A stretch of 64,000 bases of DNA from Mytilus californianus (GCF_021869535.1 NW_026262712.1:104474140-104538139); one strand, 5' to 3'. Numbered from the stretch's first letter, positions 12,085 to 23,214 are shown. Notes: generated by a model not told the origin, from the letters alone. Made by a program: numbers and translations.

Positions 12085-12570
12085 ATATGAAGTTGGGAAT
12101 GTTTGCCAATGAGAAAACTTTTCACCAGAGGCGAAATGACATTGAAGTAAATACTATAGGTTACTGTATGGCCTTCAATAATTAGCAAAACGCATACGGC
12201 ATCGTCAGCTATAAAAGGCTCAGAAATGACAATTCACACGAGAAAATTAACGGCATGATTTGTGTCAAAAACAATGAACGCAATTATGATATATAGCAAC
12301 AAACGAAAACCATTGAAGTACAGGCTCCTGATTTGGGACAGGCACTTACGGAATGTGGCGGGATTAAACATGTTTGCGGGCGTCCTGGGACAGTGTTGTA
12401 ACAGCTCAACATATGAACAAACAATAAAAATGAGATGAAAAGGACTTAACTCATCAGATCGACACAAACAGAAAAACAAGTAACAAAAACAAAGACTGGA
12501 CGTGGCATGGTATTTATAATCCCCACAACTATACAGGCACTAAGTACAGATCTGAGAGTATTAAGGGTAA
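12085..12570 (-). repeat. Dispersed repeat and LINE 3' tail, reverse orientation
   Basis: Reverse complement of the tail found at 49.2-49.7 kb: CAGGCTCCTGATTTGGGACA, TGTGGCGGGATTAAACATG, TCATCAGATCGACACAAACA and ATCCCCACAAC. It is preceded by a fragment of the family with a TGCCAATGAGA motif (12,109). Confidence 0.65.
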
Positions 12571-12579
12571 TTTCCAAAG

Positions 12580-13200
12580 ACAATAAAAACATACTAGCAA
12601 TTTTCAGGTAATAAAACTTATAGAGAAAACATTCCTTCTCGCTATTGATGTGAAAAGGTTTAAAGAAAATATGTTAACCCCATCTTTTGCATCAAACTAA
12701 CATTTAAAATAAAGAACGTACAGTCCCGTGTTAGTCTCGTGTTAGTCTGCTTAATGTCTTGCAAAACATCTAGATATTGACAAGGAATTATTGGTTGGGA
12801 AGTAAATATACGACACAGCATAGTATGATTTCAGCTTTCCGATTATGATTTTTTCATTTCTATATAACGCATTTCAGAGCTTGTGTTCATCGAGATGTAC
12901 TTGATACAGGTTTATTTCTTATGAGAAAGCTATTTAACCAAGGTTTAATATTCGTTAAGTTGATGTTATTACCACGACGGGTGCCCTTGTGAATAAGAAA
13001 GTATAAATATCCTAATCGCGCAAACACACTTATGTTTATATCAAATGTTAACACGAATAATATTATGATAACCGATACTGTCCTTCTGATCAAAGGCAAA
13101 TAGTCAAATAACACGTAATTCGGTTGGTCGATACAACGTTTGGATCTTCAAAATGAATCCTCAGAAATCTGATGTATTTCTATCACATTAAGGGAACAGG
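12580..13200. other. No gene recognised
   Basis: AT-rich non-coding DNA without a repeat I can place. It includes GTTAGTCTCGT-type short duplications at 12,728-12,750. Confidence 0.35.
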
Positions 13201-13500
13201 TTAATATGATATAAATCTACTAGACACTAAGTATTTAGTGATCAAGACGCACATATCGTCCAAGAGTGACTGGGGAATAGAAATATGGTCACTCTTATTC
13301 TTCTTCCAACCGGTAGTAAAACCTTTTACAAAGTGAGGCGTACGATTGGCTGTGCGAGATGTACAAGTACGCAGCCACGTTCGGTCAGAATTGGAACGTT
13401 TAATCCGATGCCTCGTATAGTGAGAGTGCCACACTATCTGCACGTTAAGAATCCTTGCAACAACTGAGGGGTCTATAGGTGGCCTGTTGAATGGCAATAT
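13201..13500. other. GC-richer island open in two frames
   Basis: Less AT-rich than its surroundings. A 98-codon frame is open on the minus strand (13,497-13,201) and a 60-codon frame on the plus strand. The basic composition (RHRIKRSNSDRTW on the minus strand) is reminiscent of a transposase DNA-binding region, but I cannot match it to a family. Function unknown. Confidence 0.25.
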
Positions 13501-13619
13501 ATCCTTATTTTTAAGTGGCAGAAGTTCGTTTAGTCAGTACGAACAATCCGAAAATATCATATCGTAGGGTACATTTTTGTAAATAATAAATAATACTAGA
13601 CATCTATCAGAATAAAGTA

Positions 13620-13745
13620 GGAATAAGGCAGTTTATATGAGAAATAAATTATCGTTTCATATATATTTATCTTTATACATTTTACTATGTACACACGACA
13701 CAAAGAACATCTGCCTCATTGGAATATTGAGGTCATCTTAAATTA
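13620..13745 (-). pseudogene. Stub of a C4-like last exon
   Basis: On the minus strand 13,740-13,685 reads PQYSNEADVLCVVCT then TAG, the C-terminal end of the C4-like domain. The preceding cysteine codon is TGA (13,735-13,733). Beyond 13,745 the homology is lost. The flank at 13,684-13,620 matches the 3' flank of copy C (AGAAACAAAATTTCGTTTCG-like). It is a 5'-truncated gene relic unconnected to any other exon. Confidence 0.75.
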
Positions 13746-14264
13746 TTTAAATTTAAATCTATGTATCATAATGAGTTCAAATGACAAGTTATTCAAAATA
13801 TGTTTACTTTTTGTTAGATTAGATATATATAGCCATTACAACATCATTCCAATTCAAGTATTGAATGGTCGTTGTCAAAGGAGTAAGTTCACGAAGGGTT
13901 ACCACCCAAGATCCAGAAATTTTTGTGTCTAGGGATTCAATGTCATGGCAACTCTTGTTTACAGAATATTTTGGATCCTAGGTTGTGGCCAAGGGTTTTG
14001 TCTAGCTTTTAGTTCTGAAAAATGCACAAAATCATCGTATTGTGACAAAATATCCAAATTGTGCTGATTTTGGAACCAACAATGTACTATTATGAAGAGA
14101 TTTCTTTTAACGAAGAAGTAAATCTCTTGAAATAGATCCATTTAAGAACCAAAGTCTGGCCATTTTGAAATTTTATGATAAAGTTGAATTTCAATGCCAT
14201 ATTTGAAAACCTTCTCTTTTAATATAGAATATCTTAAGTCAACAAACACTGAGAAAAAAGTAAA

Positions 14265-14440
14265 ATAAAAAAAATTCCGAACTCCAAGGAAAATTCTAAA
14301 CGGAAAGTCCCTAAACAAGGGGCAAAATCAAAAGCTCAAACACATCAAACGAATGGATAACAACTGTCCTATTCCTGACTTGGTACAGGCATTTTCAAAT
14401 ATAGAAAATGGTGGATTAAACCTGGTAAAATATTGTTAAT
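14265..14440 (+). repeat. Dispersed repeat with CTTGGTACAGGCATTTTC motif, partial
   Basis: CGGAAAGTCCCTAA, AAATCAAAAGCTCAAACACA, CAAACGAATGG, CAACTGTC, TTCCTGACTTGGTACAGGC and GGATTAAACCTGG appear in the order seen in the fuller copies at 34.4, 61.4 and (reversed) 16.0-16.5 kb. Confidence 0.75.
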
Positions 14441-14449
14441 TGATCAACT

Positions 14450-15050
14450 TCATTTTCCTATTTTGGTATGTGTTGTCACAATTCATTTATGATATCAGAC
14501 TTTAAAGCGTTTCCCTTAAATATGCATGGTCATTTATGAATTTTTTATATATTACTTTGAATGTAATTCTATAAGGTCTTTATGTTTTTATTTGTAGATT
14601 AAAACTAGTTTGTATTAATGAATTAAAAGAATGCGTGTTATATACAAGAAAATGGTTCATATTGGATATATTAAATTGTATTTGATAAGAAACAAAGTTG
14701 GTTGAAGTTAAGGTAACGTATACATGGGCGATATTTTAGATTTTGATTGTATGCATTTATAGCTCATTGAACTGCATCTGAATATCGAAAAAAATATAGG
14801 TATCATTATTATGTCACAGATACGGTCAATTATAAATTGCAAAATAGGTATGAAAATGTATAGAACGCATGTTATAAGCTTTCTCAAATATATTTTAGTT
14901 TTGTTAACAAACTCTTGTCAAGTTTTAATTCACTGTTAAGAAAAGGAATTACAACAATAGTTGAAGATCTAATTACAATGTTAAATTAGATAACCTCGGC
15001 AAATAAGTTTATTCAAAGTTTTGATGCGTTTACATGTTTCGATTCTAAAT
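14450..15050. other. No gene recognised
   Basis: AT-rich spacer. Part (14,913-15,000) weakly resembles the LINE C-terminal region at 26.4 kb, but no frame is preserved. Confidence 0.35.
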
Positions 15051-15054
15051 TAAG

Positions 15055-15255
15055 AGGGGGTTCGGCGGTCAAGTGGTCTGAGTAGTCAAGCTACTGTATC
15101 ACTATCCTGTCAACACTGAGATGTGAGTTCGAATTCCGAAAGAGCCAGGTTCTCTAGACTCCAATCCTAATTTGCTAGGATTTTCAGTTTTCCTATCGAA
15201 TGTCGGTGATTCTCTACGGGCACTCCGTTTCCATCCACCAATAACCAGCGTAATA
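15055..15255 (+). repeat. tRNA-derived SINE
   Basis: GGCGGTCAAGTGGTCTGAGT (box A-like) and GAGTTCGAATTCC (box B-like, GTTCGAANYC), about 50 bases apart, form a tRNA-like head. A body follows with GAATGTCGGTGATTCTCTAC and CCATCCACCAATAACCAGCG. A partial relative of the head is at 59,447. The head is not a functional tRNA: there is no clear acceptor stem. Confidence 0.65.
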
Positions 15256-15720
15256 AGTCAATTTAGCAAAGGTTTTGTTCAATTGTATTAATAATTTTTA
15301 TTTTATTTTTGAAGCTTCTGATTGGTTAACACTTCATACTGTATACCTTTGTTATGTTTGCATGTAGTTTTTAGCTGTATACTTTATTTTACATTTTCCA
15401 TCAAAGGAGTCCCTTATGATTTGAGGGGAAGTAAAAGTTATCTAAATGGAGTTGACGAATACATACAAGTTAATTTATGTTATCATTGTCATTTTGCCTA
15501 GTTTCTTCTGTTACCTATTTTAACTTCGGACTAGGACTTTTTTGAAACTGAGTTTTACTATGCGTATTGCTGTGTGTTTGTTCATTCTACTTTGGCTATA
15601 GGTATAGGGTGCGGGTTGAAATCTCACAATACATGTTAAACCCCGCCGCATTTTTGCGCCTGTTCAAAGTCATGAACCTCTGGTCATTGTTAGTCTTTTA
15701 TATTTCTTTTTCATTTCGGT

Positions 15721-15786
15721 TCATTTTTGAGGTAGACTTTTTAAACAAATTGTTCATTTTTGAGGTAGACTTTTTCAACAAATTGT
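15721..15786. repeat. 33-bp tandem duplication
   Basis: Two 33-bp units, each starting TCATTTTTGAGGTAGACTTT, differ at one base. They lie just upstream of the reverse transcriptase fragment. Confidence 0.9.
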
Positions 15787-16030
15787 CAGCATTTCTATGG
15801 GAACAAACTTTGCGCCTCTCCTTTCCGACCTCTTTTTATTTTCATATGAGTCGGAGTTCCTTCAGACACTTGTCAAAAACAAGAAGATCAAAGACGCTAA
15901 TTTTACATTCAGATATATTGATGATGTTCTTTCAATTAACAATCCAAACTTTTCTGATTGGGTTCCGTTAATATATCTTCCAGAACTAGAAATTAAAGAA
16001 ACAACAGACACGGCTTCCTCTACTTATACA
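15785..16030 (+). pseudogene. Reverse transcriptase catalytic-domain fragment (YIDD box)
   Basis: The frame at 15,797-16,018 reads MGTNFAPLLSDLFLFSYE, FRYIDDVLSINN, LPELEIKETTDTASST. It holds the MGTN box and the YIDD catalytic box and belongs to the same element family as the C-terminal remnant at 9.06 kb. It breaks off near 16,020, where another repeat starts in reverse orientation. Dead fragment. Confidence 0.8.
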
Positions 16031-16034
16031 TCTC

Positions 16035-16490
16035 GTCATTGTGTAATTGTGCTATGGTAAATTTTTGTATTCCTGTCTTTCATTTTTGCTAATGTGCTTT
16101 GTCTACATGCCTTTTTGATTTTCTTTGTTGACATAATTGTTTGTTTTCATAGTGATTAAGATTATAACACAATGTTGACTGCTATACCCCTATTTTTGAT
16201 TGACATTTTTACCTATTATGTCTGTTTGTTTTGTTCACACATTGTTGACAATGCATATTATATTGTCAATATAATGAAATTTTATGCGACTGTTATATAA
16301 GTGTGAGGTTTAGCTAGCTATACCACCAGGTTTAATCGTGTGTACCAAGTCAGGAATATGACAGTTGTTTTCCATTCGTTAGATGAGTTTGAGCTTTTGA
16401 TTTTGCCATTTGGTAAGGGACTTTCCGTTTTCAACTTTCCTTGGATTTCGGTTGTTTTATTACTTTACTTTTTGATTGAATGAGAGTTTC
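16035..16490 (-). repeat. Dispersed repeat with CTTGGTACAGGCATTTTC motif, reverse copy
   Basis: Reverse complement of 34,365-34,870. Shared pieces are TGTGCTATGG, ACACAATGTTGACTGCTATA, TGTTTTGTTCACACATTGTT, TTTATGCGACTGT, AGCTAGCTATA, CAAGTCAGGAATATGACAGT and AGGGACTTTCCGTTTT. No protein. Confidence 0.8.
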
Positions 16491-16499
16491 AAAATTGAT

Positions 16500-16975
16500 G
16501 TACATGTGTACATAAAACACATACAATCGGCGAAAACGTTCTTGGATTTATCTTAAAATCATCAAATCTTCACCTACCAATGCGTAGAATTGTTATAAAA
16601 TTTATATGTTGTTGATACATAAATTTTCGTTTTAATGGCGTAAAATGTTACTAGGGTCACCGACTTATTGTTTTCGTGTGTACGTCCGTCAAAGTGATTT
16701 TCTTTTTAAAACAAAATACAACAGAAATGCCAAAATAACGAGACGTCATTGTTGCAAAACGTAACACGTAGATTTGTATACGTTTTCGACTTCCAACGCT
16801 GATACAGATTGGTCCGTGATCCTATAATTATTTTCCGTCAATCAAACAAAAATTGATGTATCAACAACCTATCAAAATTTTAGAAAAATCGTTTGATTAA
16901 TTATAAAGATTTTGAGACAAATGTATTAACTGTTTCGTCAATTTAATAATGCATTATTTTCCATTGCAATGTTCC
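16500..16975. other. No gene recognised
   Basis: AT-rich spacer with no repeat or protein that I can identify. Confidence 0.35.
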
Positions 16976-16979
16976 AATT

Positions 16980-17430
16980 TTCCTTGATAGTGGTTGCTGC
17001 TCACAAGAAAACTATCAAACCAAGAGATCCAAGTGGTGAAGTAGAACTTACCTCTTCGACAATGTTATAGCCGCCATAACGAGTTGGTTGATCGTTATTG
17101 AATATCTGTCGCACAGATGAGGACGGATTTTAAAATTGTCATAATTACTACCCCGTCTTCTTTTCCTCGAATGTGCCCTACCGTATAAGAATATTTACCT
17201 GGTTTGTACTTATACGTTCAACACAATGGATGCCACATGCAAGCGAATCTGCTCATCGTTGCGAAACACCTGAAATCACCTCCAGGTTTTTGATGGGGTT
17301 CGTGTTGTCTCTATTTTTCTCTGTTGTCTTTTGTATACGGTTGTTTGTGCTTTGGTCTCTTCTTTTGTGTTTTGCCATGGCGTTGGTTATTTTCATCAGA
17401 TGAATTTGCATGTCACTGCTTTACAACCAC
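16980..17430 (+). pseudogene. Frameshifted reverse transcriptase C-terminus plus 3' tail
   Basis: Nucleotide similarity to 9,187-9,600: GTTGCTGCTCACAAGAAAAC, AACCAAGAGATCCAAGTGG, CGAGTTGGTTGATCGTTAT, then the tail CCAGGTTTTTGATGGGGTTC and GCCATGGCGTTGG. The coding frame is broken at several points. Confidence 0.7.
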
Positions 17431-17439
17431 GGAGTCGAT

Positions 17440-17940
17440 GACTCTGCTGTTGACATTTTTTCCCCGAGGACGTCATTCGGCCAATAGCATACATTGCATG
17501 ATATTAAGAAGATCTAACAGAATACTGGCTCGAACGTCACCCAGGGTAAACAGGATCGAAACAGATGTCACCATGGACCTCTGCCAGGTGTCTCATTATC
17601 ATCAGACCGGACAAACACCTCTTATATGACACATTCAGGTCATCATATATATAGACAAAAGAAAGAGTACTAGATTCGAGAATTTGGAACTGCGGTATCA
17701 TATGGTTGCAATGACAAAATTAGTGGTATCGTTAGGTACGATATCTAATACTCTTTGTACATTTTTCAACTCGTCGACGTAGACAAAGTTATGGTCATCG
17801 TCATTATGCGTCACCTACTCTCTGTGATGCCTCTATAAATGAACTTCTGTCATTTATACAAATACCGTTGATTATTCACCACATTCTCACGAAGTTCTAT
17901 GCACTGCAACTTCTAAAACTTAATTCTTTGTGCAACTTAT
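17440..17940. other. No gene recognised
   Basis: Non-coding. It includes a moderately GC-rich patch at 17,440-17,640 (ACCACGGAGTCGATGACTCT) that is not repeated elsewhere in the window. Confidence 0.35.
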
Positions 17941-17944
17941 CTGC

Positions 17945-18175
17945 TAACCCTTTCAGAGCACCTGAGATCCCCCCGGATTTTGTTTGGTTCCTGTTGCTCA
18001 GTCTTTTGTTTTTTATGTTGTGTTTTATATACTGTTGTTCTTTCTTAGTCTGTTTTTTTGTTTTGTTTTTTGTTACATGCATATGTATGGCGATGGCAGT
18101 TTATTTTTGACGTACGAATTTGAATGTTCCTTTGGTACCTTTCGACTTTCGTTTACAAAATAAGTAATGCTGGTG
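17945..18175 (+). repeat. 3' tail of the YIDD-type retroelement
   Basis: GATTTTGTTTGGTTCCTGTT, TTATGTTGTGTTTTATATAC, GGCGATGGCAGTTTATTTTT and TTTGGTACCTTTCGAC match the tail at 9.47-9.65 kb. No coding part remains. Confidence 0.65.
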
Positions 18176-18454
18176 CTCATTATGAAATGATGCTTATACA
18201 GGACAAACATACACATACAACAAACATTCGACACTTTTAATTCTAAAGTGTCACATGTGATAATGAATATAGAATATTACAAGTTTATTTTAGATCAAAA
18301 TCATAAACTTTCTATTTTTTTAACACTTTTATTGCGTCGGATATCTGCGTTTATATCATGAAGCTTGAAAAGAACCATTCTTGCAATGTTTAGCTGAGCA
18401 TTTATCCTGCAAAAATATATAAGAACTGTTCCCACATATTATCATTGATGGTTT

Positions 18455-18650
18455 GCTTCAAAGAGGGTTGCTGCTTTCGATTGGGTTCGTTTTGCTTAGT
18501 CTTTAGTTTTCAATGTTGTGTTTTGTGTACTATTGTTTGTCTGTTTGCCTTTATCTTTATGAGCCATGGCGTTGTCAGTTTGTTTTCGATTTGTGAGTTT
18601 GAATGTCCCTCTGGTATCTTTTGCCCCTCCTTTACAAAGAAGCTACAAGA
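18455..18650 (+). repeat. 3' tail of the YIDD-type retroelement
   Basis: TCAATGTTGTGTTTTGTGTA, GAGCCATGGCGTTGTCAGTT and CCCTCTGGTATCTTTTGCCC match the same tail, the second copy within 0.7 kb. Confidence 0.7.
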
Positions 18651-18699
18651 CCAACTGATGAAGTTAAGTCATCCCTTCAATTATTTTCAAAGCCAATAG

Positions 18700-19480
18700 C
18701 ATCTACTATAAAATCATGTAGCTAAGACAAAAAATATGAATACTGTAGCTTTTCCTGCGGAAATCTGTTTTTTTTTGCCGTTGGGTTTTAATCTCATTGA
18801 TATCTTTTGTATCATAAAGATTTGTTTATTCTGTGGTTGTACGCACAAAAAAACATACGAATACGAATACATTTTATATCGCATTGTTTTCAATACCTTA
18901 GACACATGCGTTTTAATTTCAAGCCTTTAGAGACATTTGTCAAAAACTAAGTTTCTAACTTTTAGAAGGGTCTTCGAAAACGTCACTATTCCAACAGTAT
19001 ATATCCTATATACAGCGTCATTAATACAATTGCATGTAATTCGTCAATAATTATGGAGTTTATATCATTCGAACAGTTTGGAATTACGAGTATCTAGGAA
19101 CAAATACATGTATTAAATCATGTCATAGCCTATGGGCACACATGTAGTCCAAAAATCTGTAACATCGCGAAATTGAACGCCTTATCGTACTCCAGTAAAG
19201 ATGAAATCACAGTATTTATTATATTATAATCTATGTTTAATTCAAACATAGATTTGCTGCAAAGTGGAAAAGACATACACTCAGTGTAAGACATGTTGGC
19301 CTTGTTTCGCTACGATAGAAGTATAAAAAGGTCATATGTCTTTTTCTGTTTGTTATGAATAAATATGAATGTTGTGTTTTTTGTATTTATTTCAATATAA
19401 AATAGATTTCATTGTTTATTGACATAATATAAAAGAAAATCAGAGGATAAAATTATGAAATTTATATTTTCATTTGTTTT
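18700..19480. other. No gene recognised
   Basis: AT-rich DNA. It contains a short inverted repeat around TATGTTTAATTCAAACATA (19,232-19,250) and nothing else I can support. Confidence 0.35.
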
Positions 19481-19485
19481 CCTAC

Positions 19486-20990
19486 AGCCAATGCATTAGA
19501 AATTCCAAGATCACATCCACATAATGTTGCTTCACACCGTTCTCCCCAGTCTGTGTGCCTACATTCATTAAAATGCATTGCGTTCTTAGGGCATGAAGTT
19601 TTGCAACTATTCTCTGGTCATGTCCAATGCAATATTCGAAAGGTGAATACCGTGTTTCATATAACTGCAACCACCAAACCTTGAGCGAGATAAAAATACG
19701 ATTAACAATTGTTTAAGGTTTTTGCTATATCATTTTAAGTACCTATGTTCTGTTTGTGCTTTTTAAATTCTTATGATAAAAAATTCACGGATATTAAAAC
19801 ATGTATCATAATTATGATTTAATGAAACAACGAAAGAACGAAACAGATCACCGTGAACTTGTCGTGACTTAATATATCGTAAAAATCAAGAGGCCCGAGA
19901 ACACACTTATTTCGTAGTGCATTTCTTTCAGACAAAAAACGCAAATAACAAAAATCACACCAGCTCTTTCTTGAAACCATTTGTACTACTTTTGGGACAC
20001 ATTATATCAAAATTATAGAAAAGTCTACAGGCTCTAACTCCCAATATGGACAAATTTATGTTAAATTGGTCTGTAATTCAGTTTGACAGCTTCAGACAAA
20101 CTAAATGTTGACCTTTTCAAACTGGACCTAATCACTACTTAATACCTGAACATTCATGCCCTGAATTTTATTTATAATTATGTAATTTCATAACCCCTTC
20201 CTACTATTTTTTTGTATAAAATAGAAAGAAATGAATTTGGCAGGTATATGAAAAAAATTGCAAGTTATACACTGTTAACACTAGGTACTCTATTTGTAGA
20301 CAACGAAAATCAAAGGACGATAACTGTGTCCCCGGATCAATAGTCTTATATTCCCCTTTTCAGTCAATAATTAGCTTTCGTGTGAAATTTACATTTTAAA
20401 CATAACTTTATTACAGATTCATTTCCAAGAACGTTTCTCATTTCTCTTGGTTCGGTTATTATCATATCACAACATTACTATATTACTACAATCAAATATA
20501 TAAACAATATAATGTTAATAGGTTTACCGTACTCCTCCAACTGTTTCGTGCCGAATACAAAAAAAATGTTGATACTTTTAAAATCCTGAGCTTATATTGT
20601 TTTTATATTGCAGCTAAACTTGTGCTACAAATATAATTAAATGTCAACACAAATTAAGAATTATTTTCCATACCGAAACGAGCCCTTTATTGTGATAACA
20701 AGTGACGTGACGAGAAATCAACATTACACGAGATATCACGAAATATCACTGTGTTACTGTAGGTAATAGGGTAAATAAATACCATATTATTTTATTATTA
20801 CATTTATGTACCTGAAACCAAGTGTGTGACAAAGTGCATTGACTTCTAACGGCCCGTTGATTCCGTTGAAGGACACAAATCCCCAGTGGCCAATGAAGAA
20901 AACTTCAACAACTCCTTCGCGTAAATTCTTGAGATCCATGCCTGGTATTTTCTCTTGTGTTTTTAAAGTATTTTTCATTATATTTAACAA
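19486..20990 (-). pseudogene. SRCR-like domain in two exons, frameshifted
   Basis: Exon 20,990-20,812 (minus) reads LREGVVEVFFIGHWGFVSF and EVNALCHTLGF. This is the G-x-VEV-x-x-x-G-x-WG and C-x-x-LGF pattern of scavenger receptor cysteine-rich domains. It ends at a GT donor in phase 2. A candidate second exon, 19,664-19,486, also 179 bases, continues SYMKHGIHLSNIALDM; after a one-base frame change it reads CPKNAMHFNECRHTDWGERC, the cysteine-rich second half. SRCR domains are extracellular ligand-binding modules expanded in bivalves. With the frame break and no other exon or signal peptide visible, I read it as a relic. A missed micro-intron or sequence error could restore the frame. The ribozyme array starts 79 bases upstream. 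Confidence 0.45.
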
Positions 20991-21435
20991 CTACAACGAA
21001 ACTTAATGTAGTTCTAATATATTGTTAACGCAAACAGTAAAATAATACCTTAAATAGAATTAATAGTTACCAGGATTATAATTTAATACGCCAGTTTCCT
21101 CTACATAAGACTCATCAGTGACGCTCAGATCAAAATAGTTATAAAGCCAAACAAGTACAAAGTTGACTGGGCATAGAGGACCCAAAAATTCCAAACAGTT
21201 GTGCCAAAAACGGCAAAGGTAATACATTCCTGTGACAAAAAATCATTAGTTTTTCGAATTATTCAAAGTTTTGTAATAGGAAATTTATAAAAATGACCAT
21301 ACAATTGATATTCATGTCAACACCGAAGTGCTGACTACTGGTCTGGTGATACCATCGGGGACGAAACGTCCACCAGCAGTCGCATCGACCCAGTGGTGTA
21401 AATAGTTATCAAAGGTACCAGGATTATAATTTAAT

Positions 21436-21479
21436 ACGCCAGACGCGCGTTTCGTCTACATAAGACTCATCAGTGATGC
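21436..21479 (-). ncRNA. Hammerhead-like motif, one helix I mismatch (monomer 2)
   Basis: Same fold as the intact copies but helix I reads GCATCA against TGGCGT, giving one A-C mismatch. Identical variants occupy 22,860-22,903 and 24,284-24,327, the same place in each 1,424-bp unit. Possibly still active. Confidence 0.65.
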
Positions 21480-21790
21480 TCAGATCAAAATAGTTATGAA
21501 GCCGAACAAGTTCAAAATTGAAGAGCATTGAGGACCAAAAATTCCAAACAATCGTGCAAAATACGGCTAAGGTAATCTATTCCTAGGATAAGAAAGTCCT
21601 TAGTTTTTCGAATTATTCAAAGTTTTGTAAAAGGAAATTTATAAAAAATGACCATATAATTGATATTCATGTCACCACCAAAGTGCTGACTACTGGGCTG
21701 GTGATACCCTCGGGGACGAAACGTCCACCAGCAGTCGCATCGACCCAGTGGTGTAAATAGTTATCAAAGGTACCAGGATTATAATTTAAT

Positions 21791-21834
21791 ACGCCAGACG
21801 CGCGTTTCGTCTACATAAGACTCATCAGTGACGC
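21791..21834 (-). ncRNA. Type I hammerhead ribozyme, intact (monomer 3)
   Basis: Minus strand 5'-3': helix I GCGTCA; core CTGATGA; helix II GTCT, loop TATGT, AGAC; GAAA, whose last A opens the short helix III; then CGCGCGT, in which AC...GT closes around GCGC; cleavage base C (GTC triplet); helix I TGGCGT. All core positions match the hammerhead consensus. Helix I has 6 pairs including two G-U. Predicted cleavage lies between 21,797 and 21,796. ACGCGCGT is self-complementary, which suggests a dimeric fold as known for hammerheads with tiny helix III. Confidence 0.85.
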
Positions 21835-22042
21835 TAAGATCAAAATAGTTATAAAGCCAAACAAGTACAAAGTTGAAGAGCATTGAGGTCCAAATATTCC
21901 AAACAGTGATGCAAAATACGACTAAGGTAATCTATTCCTGGGATAAGAAAGTCCTTAGTTTTTCGAATTATTCAAAGTTTTGTAACAGGAAATTAATAAA
22001 AATGACCATATAATTGATATTCATGTCAACATCGAAGTGCTG

Positions 22043-22106
22043 ACTACTGGGCTGGTGATACCCTCGGGGACGAAACGTCCACCAGCAGTGGCATTGAACC
22101 AGTGGT
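22043..22106. other. Covarying hairpin in the monomer (representative copy)
   Basis: Plus strand: outer arms ACTGGG and CCAGT, inner arms CTGGTG and CACCAG, then GGACG-AAA-CGTCC at the tip. Other monomers have GAACG-AAA-CGTTC (for example 22,431-22,443) and the 5.57 kb relative has GGAGG-CAA-CCTCC. Pairing is kept in all three. Role unknown. Confidence 0.7.
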
Positions 22107-22144
22107 GTAAATAGTTATCAAAGGTACCAGGATTATAATTTAAT

Positions 22145-22188
22145 ACGCCAGACGCACGTTTCGTCTACATAAGACTCATCAGTGACGC
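22145..22188 (-). ncRNA. Type I hammerhead ribozyme, intact (monomer 4)
   Basis: As the copy at 21,791 but helix III region ACGTGCGT. The AC...GT pairs and all core bases are kept, and helices I and II are identical. Predicted cleavage between 22,151 and 22,150. Confidence 0.8.
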
Positions 22189-22498
22189 TAAGATCAAAAT
22201 AGTTATAAAGCCAAACAAGTACAAAGTTGAAGAGCATTGAGGTCCAAAAATTCCAAACAGTGATGCCAAATACGGCTAAGGTAATCTATTCCTGGGATAA
22301 GAAAGTCCTTAGTTTTTCGAATTATTCAAAGTTTTGTAACAGGAAATTAATAAAAATGACCATATAATTGATATTCATGTCAACATCGAAGTGCTGACTA
22401 CTGGGCTGGTGATACCCTCGGGAACGAAACGTTCACCAGCAGTCGCATCGACCCAGTGGTGTAAATAGTTATCAAAGATACCAGGATTATAATTTAAT

Positions 22499-22542
22499 AC
22501 GCCAGACGCGAGTTTCATCTACATAAGACTCATCAGTTACGC
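22499..22542 (-). ncRNA. Degenerate hammerhead (monomer 5)
   Basis: Core CTGATGA and GAAA are kept, but helix I has GCGTAA (A-G mismatch) and helix II is GTCT with AGAT (one G-U). The same variant is at 23,923-23,966 and 25,337-25,380. Probably weak or inactive. Confidence 0.6.
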
Positions 22543-23214
22543 TCAGATCAAAATAGTTATAAAGCCAAAACAAACACAAAGTTGAAGTTGAAGAGCATTG
22601 AGGACCAAAAATTCCAAACAGTTGTGCCAAATACGGCTAAGATAATCTATTCCTTGGATAAGAAAATCCTTAGTTTTTCGAATTATTCAAAGTTTTGTAA
22701 CAGGAAATTAATAAAAATGACCATATAATTGATATTCATGTCAACATCGAAGTGCTGACTACTGGGCTGGTGATACCCTCGGGAACGAAACGTTCACCAG
22801 CAGTCGCATCGACCCAGTGGTGTAAATAGTTATCAAAGGTACCAGGATTATAATTTAATACGCCAGACGCGCGTTTCGTCTACATAAGACTCATCAGTGA
22901 TGCTCAGATCAAAATAGTTATGAAGCCGAACAAGTTCAAAATTGAAGAGCATTGAGGACCAAAAATTCCAAACAATCGTGCAAAATACGGCTAAGGTAAT
23001 CTATTCCTAGGATAAGAAAGTCCTTAGTTTTTCGAATTATTCAAAGTTTTGTAAAAGGAAATTTATAAAAAATGACCATATAATTGATATTCATGTCACC
23101 ACCAAAGTGCTGACTACTGGGCTGGTGATACCCTCGGGGACGAAACGTCCACCAGCAGTCGCATCGACCCAGTGGTGTAAATAGTTATCAAAGGTACCAG
23201 GATTATAATTTAAT

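Noticed and set aside
15061..15135. Functional tRNA gene
   Set aside because: Boxes A and B are recognisable but no proper acceptor stem or anticodon arm forms, and it continues into a SINE body with a second partial copy elsewhere.
22043..22080. Plus-strand CTGGTGA...GACGAAACGTC as a second hammerhead
   Set aside because: It resembles CUGAUGA and GAAA words, but the core base is changed, helix I does not pair, and the variants preserve a simple GGACG-AAA-CGTCC hairpin instead, with the GAAA replaced by GCAA at 5.57 kb.
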